Positions 1 to 7,579 of a stretch of 11,443 bases of DNA are shown here, one piece after another (position 1 is the stretch's first letter; the number at the start of each line of letters is the position of its first letter). The DNA comes from Verrucomicrobiota bacterium. Lineage in GTDB: Bacteria > Verrucomicrobiota > Verrucomicrobiia > Chthoniobacterales > UBA6821. The notes beneath the pieces are model-generated. The model ran no database searches. It saw nothing but the letters and a program-made list of their open reading frames with translations, and was not told the DNA's origin. The stretch covers positions 1 to 11,443 of the forward strand of contig VHCR01000031.1 in NCBI GenBank assembly GCA_016871655.1, given 5' to 3'. Position numbers and translations under genes: made by a program.

Positions 1-1697
1 AGGTGACTGGTGTGCAGCAAGCAGATGTTCCTTCTGAGATCGCTGCAGAGGGCCTTCAAATCAAGCTTACAGGCCAGTCTTCTGAAGTGCAGATGGTCAA
101 CTTCAATGTCTCTTCCTCGGTGATTTATTCTTATATTGTGGTTCCTTTAAAAACGGGCAATCTCACCATTCCGCCTGTCACTGTGCGAGCCGAAGGGCAA
201 GTGATGAAAACAACCCCACTTTCATTGGCGGTGATCGGCTCAGGGACAACAACGCCCAACACATCTTCACAAGCGCCTCCCTCAATGGGCTCGCTTGCGC
301 CCTCTGCGAGCATGGCAACGCAACGAAACAGGAATAAAGTTGACCGTGATCATCTCGGTTTTGCAGAGATTGTGATTCCTAAAAAGAAATTTTATGCTGG
401 TGAGGTCGTGCCCGTGCAAATTCGATTTTATGTTGATGCCCACTATGGATTTTCTACGATGGGGCCTCCGAACTTTGGTGGCGAGGGAGTCTTGACCGAT
501 CGCTTTAAAGATCCAGAGCAGAGTCGCGAGGAGCGCGATGGTTTTATCTATAACGTTGCGACCTTTCGTACGCTTTTTGCTGCCGTAAAACCTGGTGTCT
601 TAGATATTTCACCAGCTACGTTAGATATTGCTGTTGCAATTCCAGAACCGATGCCAGGCGGAATGGATGCTGATCTTTTTTCGAGACTCTTGGGAGGGCG
701 CTCTCCTTTTGTACGAGAGCAAAAGATGCAACTTAAAACAAGCGTTACTCATTGTGAAGTGATGCCTCTCCCCGCGGAAGGGCGTCCAGTCGACTTCTCA
801 GGGGCTATTGGACAATTTCGTTTAGAAGGATCGGTGGCACCGCAACAAGTGGCTCAAGGAGATCCGGTCGTTCTCTCTCTGAAGCTTTCTGGACAAGGAA
901 ATTTTCAAGCTTTGAAAGGACCGCAGTTAACCGAAACACAGGGCTGGCGGACTTATCCTCCTGCAGACCATTTTGAAGCAAATGACATTTTTGGATGGCG
1001 AGGTGTGAAGACTTTTGAGACGACGATGATCGCGCAGCAACCAGTGACAGCGACACCAGGCTCTTCCTTTTCTTATTTCGACCCTGTAGCGACAAAATAT
1101 GTGACGCTGACGACGAAGCCGCTTCCAGTTCAAATAACCGGTGTTGCTTCAACGCCAGCTCCAGCATCGACTACAGTAGCAGCTGCTGCAACAGCGACAA
1201 ACTCTCCTTCTCCTGCTCCAGCATTGCTTTTGGGAGAGCGTTTGAAAGAACAGACACAACATGCATGGAAGGATCCGTTGCATCGCAAAGAATGGGTGCT
1301 CACATGGCTCGCTTGTTTTTGTGCGACTCTCGGGCTCGTTGGAATTTTTGGAGCAAGAGCCTACGCTAAGCGCGGACGCTCTCCGCGTGAGCTGGAGGAG
1401 CAGCAGTTGGCTAACTTGATGGCAGAACTAGAGCAGGAAGAACTTTCCATGCCTGAGTTTTATGAAAGAGCGGCGGCGGCGGCAGAATTGCTCTTGAAGC
1501 GAGGAGTCGTAGAGAAAGAGGACCTTGAAGAAATTTTACAACGCCGTGACGAAATTCATTACGGCGCGCGCGTTACTTTCTTGACGACAGCTGAACGAGA
1601 ACGAGTGATTGGAATTTTGAAAAACTTAGCCGCAAAGAATTCAAAAGAAAAAATTAATAGCCGCAAAAGAACGCAAGGAGGAAAGGCTGTAGGTTAA
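1..1697 (+). CDS. batD: BatD family protein, 5'-truncated by window edge
   Basis: This is the C-terminal 564 residues of a BatD (oxygen tolerance) protein; the frame is open to the window edge, so the signal peptide and roughly the first 50 residues are missing, and the GTG at position 3 is unlikely to be the true start. What remains shows beta-rich Ig-like segments: the early VSSSVIYSY...IPPVTV stretch (residues 37-60) and a second block, GAIGQFRLEGSVAP plus LSGQGNFQALKGPQL (about 268-309), both typical of BatD. A Ser/Thr/Ala/Pro-rich linker (about 382-407) leads to one membrane helix (about 431-452) and a charged cytoplasmic tail. BatD is a periplasmic-facing inner-membrane partner of the VWA proteins BatA/BatB; the Bat system is linked to aerotolerance or stress, but its mechanism is unsettled. 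A batE-like gene follows 124 bp downstream. The last 13 or so codons look derived from an intergenic repeat. Confidence 0.85.
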   Translation, partial: VTGVQQADVPSEIAAEGLQIKLTGQSSEVQMVNFNVSSSVIYSYIVVPLKTGNLTIPPVTVRAEGQVMKTTPLSLAVIGSGTTTPNTSSQAPPSMGSLAPSASMATQRNRNKVDRDHLGFAEIVIPKKKFYAGEVVPVQIRFYVDAHYGFSTMGPPNFGGEGVLTDRFKDPEQSREERDGFIYNVATFRTLFAAVKPGVLDISPATLDIAVAIPEPMPGGMDADLFSRLLGGRSPFVREQKMQLKTSVTHCEVMPLPAEGRPVDFSGAIGQFRLEGSVAPQQVAQGDPVVLSLKLSGQGNFQALKGPQLTETQGWRTYPPADHFEANDIFGWRGVKTFETTMIAQQPVTATPGSSFSYFDPVATKYVTLTTKPLPVQITGVASTPAPASTTVAAAATATNSPSPAPALLLGERLKEQTQHAWKDPLHRKEWVLTWLACFCATLGLVGIFGARAYAKRGRSPRELEEQQLANLMAELEQEELSMPEFYERAAAAAELLLKRGVVEKEDLEEILQRRDEIHYGARVTFLTTAERERVIGILKNLAAKNSKEKINSRKRTQGGKAVG

Positions 1698-1807
1698 AGT
1701 TAGGCCTTCGGCCAAAAAACAAGAATTTCTACTGCTGAGTTTAACTGATTTTTTAATTTAGTTTTTGATCTGAAAATCCTATAGGCTACAGCCTATAGCC
1801 TACAGCC
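1685..1807. repeat. 9-bp inverted repeat bracketing the batD-batE gap, with heptamer array
   Basis: The 9-mer GGCTGTAGG at 1685-1693, overlapping the end of batD, is the exact reverse complement of CCTACAGCC at 1799-1807. Between them lies an AT-rich spacer and, at 1778-1807, about four degenerate heptamers (CCTATAG, GCTACAG, CCTATAG, CCTACAG). The array ends 14 bp before the ATG at 1822. A small GGCC-TTC-GGCC hairpin lies at 1703-1713 but is followed by A residues, so it is not a forward terminator. Confidence 0.6.
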
Positions 1808-1821
1808 TTTTGTCAATTCTT

Positions 1822-2541
1822 ATGAAAATCTTTTTAATTTTAATTTTTGGAATCTCCTCCGTTGCTTGGAGCTCCACCGAAAAACCTTTCACTGGCTCTC
1901 CCGAAGCCTACTACAACGAAGCCCTTGCTGAAAAAGAGAGCGGCGATCTACCAGCTGCCTCACTGGCGCTGCGACGGGCTCTGGTGCTTGATCCGACGTT
2001 GGTGGTTGCTCAGCAACAATTGAAAGAAGTTTTGTCAAAATTGGGATTGCCGATCGAATCCTCATGGCAACAAGCGTTGGCTTCACGTTATTCTCCCGAG
2101 AAAATTTCTTTTGTTGGAATGATTCTTGGATGGAGTGCAACATTTCTCCTCGTTGTTCTGTTTTTTGTGTATATTCTTTCTTCTGCCAGAAAACCTAAAC
2201 GATGGGGGCTGTTTCTTGTTGTTTTGTTTTTTTGTCTTGTGGGGCATGCGCTCTCGGTGTTGGGCGTTATCATTGATCCTCGCTTGCGCGCTCGCTATGA
2301 GGTTATCTTACTCCCAAAAACAGATGCGCGAGCAGCATTAGAACATCGCCCTGATCGTCCTGCGATATTACCTCTGCGCGCAACTCCTACTGATTCGGCT
2401 GAAGTAATCGCTCAACTTCCAACGGGAAGTTGCCTTATCCTACTCTCCCAGCATGGTGCTTGGTCTTACGTGCGCACGGCAGCTGGCCAAGAGGGATGGA
2501 TTGCGTCGTCGAGCTTGGAATCGATCATTCCGAAAAAATAA
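1822..2541 (+). CDS. batE: BatE-like TPR and SH3-domain membrane protein
   Basis: This is a 239-residue protein whose architecture matches BatE. It has an N-terminal signal sequence or anchor (MKIFLILIFG..., cleavage plausible near residues 15-18), a TPR-like helical pair (about 27-60, with YNEALAEKESGDLPAASLAL and ALVLDP), two membrane helices (about 96-121 and 128-151), and a C-terminal bacterial SH3-like domain (about 165-235, ending in GQEGWIASSSLE). In Bat operons the TPR/SH3 protein follows batD, as here. I chose the ATG at 1822 because it opens directly into the signal sequence; an in-frame TTG at 1810 adds only four residues. No Shine-Dalgarno sequence is visible; instead CCTRYAG heptamers end 14 bp upstream. 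The name rests on domain order and neighbourhood, not on a conserved catalytic motif. Confidence 0.6.
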   Translation: MKIFLILIFGISSVAWSSTEKPFTGSPEAYYNEALAEKESGDLPAASLALRRALVLDPTLVVAQQQLKEVLSKLGLPIESSWQQALASRYSPEKISFVGMILGWSATFLLVVLFFVYILSSARKPKRWGLFLVVLFFCLVGHALSVLGVIIDPRLRARYEVILLPKTDARAALEHRPDRPAILPLRATPTDSAEVIAQLPTGSCLILLSQHGAWSYVRTAAGQEGWIASSSLESIIPKK

Positions 2542-2542
2542 A

Positions 2543-2653
2543 GAATTCACAGGGATGGAAGGGATAAAAAAATTTAAGGAATTAGTTTTTCTTCATCCCT
2601 TCTATCTCTTCCATCCCTGTCAATTTTTTTATCTTCTTCCATCCCTGTGAATT
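2543..2653 (+). terminator. Repeat-rich hairpin region, probable terminator after batE
   Basis: The arm at 2545-2565 (ATTCACAGGGATGGAAGGGAT) pairs almost perfectly with 2604-2624 and is followed by seven T residues (2624-2630), the form of an intrinsic terminator. A second copy of the right arm at about 2633-2653 (CTTCCATCCCTGTGAATT) is also followed by T residues and can pair with the same left arm. The two right arms are direct repeats about 30 bp apart. The block separates batE from the rhomboid-like gene and fills nearly the whole intergenic space. Confidence 0.5.
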
Positions 2654-2672
2654 TTTTCTGTAGCCTGTAGTC

Positions 2673-3620
2673 ATGTCATCTTTTTTCCCTTCACGTGATC
2701 AACAGCCGCTCTTTTGGCTGGGTGGTCGCCCCATTCACAGCGTTTCATTTTTGCTGAGTCTCTACATCGTTGCGACGATTGGCGTGGCGCTCCTCATAGC
2801 TGCAGGACGCCAGGACCTCGTTCAAATTTTTGTCTACAATAGCACAGCTGTCGCTCGTGGAGAGGTTTGGCGCTTGGTAACCTATGCTTTTGTGAACACT
2901 CCTAGCATCTGGTTCGCGCTAGAAATGGGAATGTTTTTTTTCTTTGGCCGTTTAGTCGAAGCAGGTATTGGAAGTAAATCTTTCGCGCTTTTTTATGGAG
3001 GTTTAGTTTTGCTGCAAGGGATTTTATTTCAGGTAGTTCATTTTCTGAGCTATCCCTCAGAGGCGCGTGGAGGAGAGATGGTGAGCATGGCGCTCTTTGC
3101 AGCTTTTGCAACGATGGTTCCCAGCGCTCCTTTTTTCTTTGGGATTGCGGCCAGATGGATGCTGCTTCTTTTGCTGGGGCTCTCTGCCTTGCAGTTAATA
3201 GCAGAGCATCAATGGCTCTCGATGGTCCAACTTCTCACGCTCTCAATGGCAGCCATCTTTTTTATGAAAAAAAATGGCTATCGCGAACCACTGTACTTTT
3301 TTTCTTCAAGCAAACTAGAAACGCTAATAAAGCAATCGCTCTCAAGGCCTATCACGTTGCCGCCGCCCAAAATAGAGGAAGGGGATTACCATTTTACGGG
3401 ATCTACATTCGTTGCATCAATGCCTGAAGAGAATTTTAAAAAGTCGGCAAATGCACTGCCGGCTGTTGAGCAAGAAACTAAAGAGAATTTCTCCATGATT
3501 TATGTCGATCAGCTTTTGGACAAAATCAATGCGACCGGTCTTAATAGCCTAACAGAACAAGAAAAAGAAAAGCTGGAAGCAGCTCGCATGGCTTTGCTGG
3601 AGAGAGATCGAAAGGATTAG
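2673..3620 (+). CDS. Rhomboid-like membrane protein lacking catalytic GxSG, DUF6576-like C-terminus
   Basis: This 315-residue protein has about six hydrophobic segments in residues 23-198 and a soluble C-terminal tail. The rhomboid fold is suggested by the GEVWRLVTYAFVN signature (63-75), which corresponds to the WRLxTxxFxH segment of rhomboids, and by GRLVEAGIGSKSFALFYGG (92-110). The segment that should carry the active-site Ser reads RGGEMVSMALFAAFA (132-146), with no GxSG, and the usual WR-segment His is Asn75. It is therefore probably a non-proteolytic rhomboid relative acting in membrane-protein binding or quality control. The tail (about 276-310, VDQLLDKINATGLNSLTEQEKEKL) matches the short DUF6576-type motif found after rhomboid domains in Bacteroidetes and PVC bacteria. 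It starts at ATG 2673 right after two CTGTAG-type heptamers, without a Shine-Dalgarno sequence, and ends 8 bp before the GT2 gene. Confidence 0.7.
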   Translation: MSSFFPSRDQQPLFWLGGRPIHSVSFLLSLYIVATIGVALLIAAGRQDLVQIFVYNSTAVARGEVWRLVTYAFVNTPSIWFALEMGMFFFFGRLVEAGIGSKSFALFYGGLVLLQGILFQVVHFLSYPSEARGGEMVSMALFAAFATMVPSAPFFFGIAARWMLLLLLGLSALQLIAEHQWLSMVQLLTLSMAAIFFMKKNGYREPLYFFSSSKLETLIKQSLSRPITLPPPKIEEGDYHFTGSTFVASMPEENFKKSANALPAVEQETKENFSMIYVDQLLDKINATGLNSLTEQEKEKLEAARMALLERDRKD

Positions 3621-3628
3621 CTTTTTTT

Positions 3629-4387
3629 ATGAATCTTCCGATTTCCGTTGCAATCATCACTTACAACGAGGAGTGCAATTTAGAACGCTGCTTGAAGAGC
3701 GTTGCTGATTTGGCGAATGAGATTGTTGTTGTTGATTCAGGCTCGACCGATGGAACGATCGAGATTGCCAAAAAATTTGGCGCGATCGTGCATGAGCAAG
3801 CATGGCTTGGTTATCGCGATCAAAAAAATCTGGCTCTCGATCGTTGCTCGCAGCCATGGGTCTTAGCGCTGGATGCCGATGAAGAAATTTCTCCAGAGCT
3901 GAAAAACGAGATCATCGCTTTTTTTGAAAAAGGAAATGATCAGCGCTTTGTAGGTGCCCGCTTCCCCCGTAAAACCTGGTTTCTCGGGCGATGGATTCGG
4001 CATGGAGATTGGTATCCTGACTTTCAGCTGCGACTTTTTCGTCGCGATCGCGGACGATGGAAGGAGCCGATTCATGAATTTGTAGATCTTCAAGGAAGCA
4101 CTACTACTTTTTCTGGTGAGTTGCTGCACTACTCTTTTCCTTCGATGAATGCTTACATCGATAAAATCAATCCCTTTGCCGATGAGTTTTTCAAAAAGCA
4201 ACATGCTCAAAAAAAAGCGTGGTCGCTTGGCGCAACTGTCACAAGGCCACTCTGGCGATTTTTTCGAGGATATTTTTTAAAACGTGGTTTTTTGGATGGC
4301 TTTCCAGGCCTCTGGATCGCTGTGGCCACGGCCTTCTCGACGTTTGTGCGGTATAGCCGTAGTTATGAGCAGCAAACCAAAGATTAA
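3629..4387 (+). CDS. Glycosyltransferase family 2, WaaE/KdtX-like
   Basis: This is a 252-residue GT-A fold glycosyltransferase. The N-terminus ISVAIITYNEECNLERCLKS (5-24) is the GT2 nucleotide-binding start; VVVDSGSTDGT (33-43) follows, and LDADEEIS (81-88) holds the DxD-type metal-binding residues Asp82 and Asp84. The segment GRWIRHGDWYPDFQLRLFRR (110-129) with a later IHEF is characteristic of the WaaE/KdtX/LgtF subgroup, which adds a glucose or similar sugar to the inner LPS core from a nucleotide sugar at the cytoplasmic face. The C-terminal 60 residues are basic and hydrophobic and probably associate with the membrane. The length is normal for the subgroup (about 250-260). It begins 8 bp after the rhomboid-like gene; an AAAGGA about 12 nt upstream could be a weak ribosome binding site. 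Sugar and acceptor cannot be read from the sequence. Confidence 0.85.
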   Translation: MNLPISVAIITYNEECNLERCLKSVADLANEIVVVDSGSTDGTIEIAKKFGAIVHEQAWLGYRDQKNLALDRCSQPWVLALDADEEISPELKNEIIAFFEKGNDQRFVGARFPRKTWFLGRWIRHGDWYPDFQLRLFRRDRGRWKEPIHEFVDLQGSTTTFSGELLHYSFPSMNAYIDKINPFADEFFKKQHAQKKAWSLGATVTRPLWRFFRGYFLKRGFLDGFPGLWIAVATAFSTFVRYSRSYEQQTKD

Positions 4388-4393
4388 TTTTTT

Positions 4394-4430
4394 CCTGTAA
4401 CCTGTAACCTGCAACCTGTAACCTGCAACC
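4394..4430 (+). repeat. Five heptamers CCTGTAA/CCTGCAA abutting a start codon
   Basis: Five perfectly phased heptamers (CCTGTAA, CCTGTAA, CCTGCAA, CCTGTAA, CCTGCAA) run from 4394 to 4428, then CC, then the ATG of the PfkB-family gene at 4431. No Shine-Dalgarno sequence is present, and the repeat occupies the exact position where one would be expected. Confidence 0.9.
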
Positions 4431-5345
4431 ATGTCTTTACTCGTCCTTGGCTCCATTGCACTCGATACTATTAAAACTCCTTTTGAAGAACATGCCGAAA
4501 TTCTCGGTGGCGCTGCTAGCTATGCAGCCGTGAGCGCCAGTTTTTTTACAATACCGCACCTTGTCGGGATCGTCGGAGATGATTTTCCGAAAGAGCATGT
4601 TGATCTTTTTAAAAAACGGAATATTGATCTCACCGGTTTGCAAATTGTTCCTGGAAAAACTTTCCGTTGGTCGGGAGAATATTTTTTCGACATGAATTCA
4701 CGCGAGACGCGTTCGACAGACTTGAATGTCTTTGAACATTTCACGCCGACGTTGCCAGAGGCTTATCGCAAAGCTGATTTTGTCTTGCTTGGAAACATTG
4801 CTCCCGACTTACAGTTGCATGTGCTCGATCAACTCGAAGCGCCAAAATTTATTGTTGCCGATACAATGAATCTTTGGATCAATATTGCACGTCCGCGTCT
4901 AATGGACTTGCTAAGTCGTATCGACATGCTTCTTCTCAATGACAGTGAGGCGCGTGAAATCACCGGCGAAACAAGCCTTATCAAAGCCGGACGTTGTCTG
5001 CGCGAGATGGGACCTGCCTATGTTGCGATTAAAAAAGGAGAGCATGGGTGTTTGCTTTTTGGCGATGGAAAATTTTTTAGCGCTCCAGCCTATCCACTCG
5101 AAGATATTCACGATCCAACCGGGGCTGGTGATGCGTTTGCAGGCGGCTTAGCAGGTTACTTGGCAAAAAGAGATGGAGCAAAAGAATCGCAAATTGAATT
5201 CAAACACTTGTGTCAAGCTGTCGTCTACGGCAGCGTCATGGCGAGCTTCAGCGTGGAAGCCTTTAGTGTTGATCGCTTGAAAACAGTGACCGACGCTGAG
5301 ATTCAAGAACGATTTGAAGCCTTCCAGCACTTGAGCGCGTTTTAG
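4431..5345 (+). CDS. PfkB-family (ribokinase-like) carbohydrate kinase
   Basis: This is a 304-residue ATP-dependent kinase of the ribokinase/PfkB superfamily. The N-terminal substrate-binding signature is at ILGGAASYAAVSAS (24-37), and the C-terminal signature DPTGAGDAFAGG (228-239) supplies the anion hole and catalytic base Asp234. The ATP-side segments LLLNDSEAREITGE (167-180) and VAIKKGEHGCLLF (198-210) are also typical. The family phosphorylates a sugar or nucleoside hydroxyl; the substrate here is unknown. It does not look like a close HldE/RfaE heptose-7-phosphate kinase copy, though its place between LPS glycosyltransferases makes a role in nucleotide-sugar supply a reasonable inference. 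It lies 43 bp after the GT2 gene, with heptamer repeats directly before the ATG, and 66 bp before the GT9 gene. Length is normal for the family. Confidence 0.88.
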   Translation: MSLLVLGSIALDTIKTPFEEHAEILGGAASYAAVSASFFTIPHLVGIVGDDFPKEHVDLFKKRNIDLTGLQIVPGKTFRWSGEYFFDMNSRETRSTDLNVFEHFTPTLPEAYRKADFVLLGNIAPDLQLHVLDQLEAPKFIVADTMNLWINIARPRLMDLLSRIDMLLLNDSEAREITGETSLIKAGRCLREMGPAYVAIKKGEHGCLLFGDGKFFSAPAYPLEDIHDPTGAGDAFAGGLAGYLAKRDGAKESQIEFKHLCQAVVYGSVMASFSVEAFSVDRLKTVTDAEIQERFEAFQHLSAF

Positions 5346-5370
5346 AGAAGTGAATAGTAATCGTTCAAGC

Positions 5371-5396
5371 GCCTTTTCGTAAAATTTTTAAAAGGC
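5371..5396 (+). repeat. Small inverted repeat between PfkB and GT9 genes
   Basis: GCCTTTT at 5371-5377 and AAAAGGC at 5390-5396 form a perfect 7-bp inverted repeat with a 12-nt AT-rich loop. No T run follows, so a terminator is unlikely; it lies 15 bp before the GTG start of the next gene and might affect its translation. The evidence is weak. Confidence 0.35.
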
Positions 5397-5411
5397 ATCT
5401 AAACAGTTATC

Positions 5412-6452
5412 GTGAACATTCTCCTCATCAAACTCCGACATCATGGTGACGTTCTTTTAACAACGCCTGTAGCGCGCGCGTTGAAGGAAAAATTTCCGAC
5501 GGCGCAGATTGATCTCCTGGTCTATGAAGGAACGGAGCCGCTTGTTAAAAATAATCCCGATTTCCGTCATATTTGGAGCTGGAATCGCGACTTGCGCGGA
5601 TGGAAGAGTATTGAGAGTCATCTAAAAGTTTTTTTTCAAATTAGGAAGCAGCGCTATGATTGGGTGCTCCATCTTTCCGATCAGATGCAGGGAGCCTTGA
5701 TGGCAAAACTCCTCGCTCGGCAAGGTTCTATCGGTTTCGCCTACCCACGACGGCAAGATATTTTTTGGAAGTCTTGTTTTACGTACTTGGTGCCAATTTT
5801 TCCAAGCAACACCCATCATACTGTAGAACAAAATTTGGCAGTGCTGGCGCCACTAGGTATTAAGACTGTTGGAAAGGAGGTTAGATGTCGCTTGGAGATT
5901 GATCCACCCGATCGCGAGGCTGTAAAAAAATTGCTGCTGCAGCATCACGTCACAAAACCGTATCTCGTAGTTCATCCTGCGGCGCGGTGGGGTTTTAAAT
6001 GTTGGGAAGATGATCGCTTCGCCGAAGTGATTCAATATTTCGCACAGCAAGGATGGCCGATCATTCTCACTTCTTCTCCTGACCAAGAAGAAATGACATT
6101 GATTCATCAAATTTTAAAACGTGCCACAGCACCTGGTGTCATCTCGCTTGCAGGGAAATTCACGTTAGGAGAGCTTGCAGCCTTGATCGAGGGAGCGCGT
6201 CTTTTTCTTGGTGTTGATTCTGTGCCGATGCACATGGCTGCAGCATTGAAGAAAGATACGGTTGTCCTTTTTGGTCCTAGCAAAGTGAACGAGTGGCATC
6301 CTTGGCAAACACGTTATCGTTTGATCGATGCTCGGGATTATGGAGCGATGCTCGATCCCGATGCTGTGAACACGGCAACGAGAGAGCGTTATTTAAAAAA
6401 TATTCCTGTAGACCCAGTGATTGAGGCAGTGGAAGAATTGCTTCATTCATGA
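5412..6452 (+). CDS. waaQ: GT9 heptosyltransferase, WaaQ (heptosyltransferase III)-like
   Basis: This is a 346-residue GT-B fold ADP-heptose:LPS heptosyltransferase. The start NILLIKLRHHGDVLLTTPV (2-20) carries the catalytic-base Asp13 in the GD motif of the family. The C-terminal half has VVHPAARWGFKCWEDDRF (186-203), with the Lys expected to contact the donor diphosphate, LTSSPDQEE (219-227), and the GT9 signature GVDSVPMHMAAAL (267-279) with Asp269. The RWxFKCWEDDRF and DSVPMHMAAAL forms are closer to WaaQ/RfaQ (side-branch heptose III) than to WaaC or WaaF. The predicted role is transfer of a heptose onto the inner LPS core at the cytoplasmic side of the inner membrane. The start codon is GTG, with no convincing Shine-Dalgarno sequence; the downstream GT4 gene overlaps its end by 4 bp, implying translational coupling. 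The WaaQ subclass is an inference; GT9 membership is secure. Confidence 0.85.
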   Translation: MNILLIKLRHHGDVLLTTPVARALKEKFPTAQIDLLVYEGTEPLVKNNPDFRHIWSWNRDLRGWKSIESHLKVFFQIRKQRYDWVLHLSDQMQGALMAKLLARQGSIGFAYPRRQDIFWKSCFTYLVPIFPSNTHHTVEQNLAVLAPLGIKTVGKEVRCRLEIDPPDREAVKKLLLQHHVTKPYLVVHPAARWGFKCWEDDRFAEVIQYFAQQGWPIILTSSPDQEEMTLIHQILKRATAPGVISLAGKFTLGELAALIEGARLFLGVDSVPMHMAAALKKDTVVLFGPSKVNEWHPWQTRYRLIDARDYGAMLDPDAVNTATRERYLKNIPVDPVIEAVEELLHS

Positions 6453-7579
6453 AGAAATCGAAAAGCATTCTTTTTCTTATCGATGGACTCGCCGGAGGTG
6501 GAGCCGAGCGTGTTGTCTTGACGCTGGCAGAGGGAATGGCGGCGCAGGGAGATGAGGTAATGATTGTTTCGTTGCGTGACGAATGTGCCTATCCAATTCC
6601 AAAAGGGGTGAAGTATTTGCTGCTGGAAGATACGTATCGAGGGCCTTTTTGGCGTCTCACGGAAATTCGAAGACGGGCGCGCAAGCTCGATCGAGCTTTG
6701 CAAAAAATGGAAAAAAAATTTGACCTCATTGTCTCTCATCTTCCAAAAACGGATCGGATTGTAGCTGCTTCGAATTTGAGTGCCGTGGCTTGGAGATGTT
6801 TGCATTGTGCATTGACAGTTGGTGAGCTTGGAAATAAGCGAGGGTGGAGGCGCTGGCGCAAGCAGCGACAACTTTTAAAAACGTACGATAAAAAAAAATT
6901 GATCACGGTCTCAGCGGCTTTGCAAGAGGATGTCCGAGCGATAGGAATTCGACCTGCAGCAATGGTAACGATTTATAATCCTTTTGATGTTGAAAAAATT
7001 CGAGTGTTGGCACAGGAACAAACTCCTTTTGAAAAAGAAAAATTTTTATTACATGTCGGACGGTTTCATCCACAAAAACGTCACGATCGTTTATTAGAAG
7101 CATTTCAACAAAGCGGCTACGCTGGAAAGCTGATGCTACTTGGTTTAGGAAGCGATGAAGAAACAGAGAGTGTTCGCACAAAAGCAGAGGAGCTGGATAT
7201 TTTAAACCGAGTTGTTTTTGTCGGTTTTGCAAATAATCCTTATTCTTTTATGCGTGCGGCAGAGGTATTAGTTTTGAGCTCTGACTATGAGGGATTGCCA
7301 AGCGTCTTGATTGAGGCCTTGATTTGTGGCACGCAAGTGGTTAGTACCAATTGTCCGTTTGGACCAGCCGAAATTTTACAAGGGCCACTGGCGCAAGGCC
7401 TCGCCGCGCTTACCGCTCCGGCCTTAGCAGAAGCTATTCAACAAGTGCTTGCCAATCCCATAAAAATTACGGAAGAGATGTTGGCTCCATTCACGATCGA
7501 AGAGAGTCTTAAAAAGTATGCTGCGCTAGCCCGGATATTTCATAATGATTCGTCACAAGCCGCAGCAGAATCGGTATGA
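6449..7579 (+). CDS. Glycosyltransferase family 4 (GT-B fold)
   Basis: This is a 376-residue retaining glycosyltransferase. The N-terminal domain opens with ILFLIDGLAGGGAERVVLTLAEGM (7-30), the glycine-rich acceptor loop of GT4 enzymes. The donor-binding domain has LLHVGRFHPQKRHDRLLEAF (200-219), with Arg205 and Lys210 in the usual phosphate-binding positions, and an EX7E motif at Glu281 and Glu289 within SDYEGLPSVLIEAL. It resembles WbpH/Pgl-type transferases that add hexoses or HexNAc to LPS core or polysaccharide. The specific sugar cannot be assigned. It overlaps the preceding GT9 gene by 4 bp (ATGA). Its last 18 codons and TGA stop fall inside a long perfect inverted repeat (7525-7594), so the C-terminal tail beyond about residue 358 was probably shaped by insertion of that repeat. 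It is the last gene of the surface-glycan run. Confidence 0.87.
   Translation: MKKSKSILFLIDGLAGGGAERVVLTLAEGMAAQGDEVMIVSLRDECAYPIPKGVKYLLLEDTYRGPFWRLTEIRRRARKLDRALQKMEKKFDLIVSHLPKTDRIVAASNLSAVAWRCLHCALTVGELGNKRGWRRWRKQRQLLKTYDKKKLITVSAALQEDVRAIGIRPAAMVTIYNPFDVEKIRVLAQEQTPFEKEKFLLHVGRFHPQKRHDRLLEAFQQSGYAGKLMLLGLGSDEETESVRTKAEELDILNRVVFVGFANNPYSFMRAAEVLVLSSDYEGLPSVLIEALICGTQVVSTNCPFGPAEILQGPLAQGLAALTAPALAEAIQQVLANPIKITEEMLAPFTIEESLKKYAALARIFHNDSSQAAAESV

Noticed and set aside
805..1167. 120-codon open frame on the minus strand
   Set aside because: It is antisense to conserved BatD sequence; the Ser/Leu/Lys-rich composition is typical of a shadow frame.
1703..1713. GGCC-TTC-GGCC hairpin after batD as a terminator
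   Set aside because: The stem is only 4 bp and is followed by A residues on the plus strand, so it cannot be a forward intrinsic terminator.
4394..4430. Tandem repeats as a CRISPR array
   Set aside because: The units are 7 bp with no spacers, and no cas gene is present.
6443..6871. 142-codon open frame on the minus strand
   Set aside because: It is antisense to the N-terminus of the GT4 gene and shows no domain or start signal.
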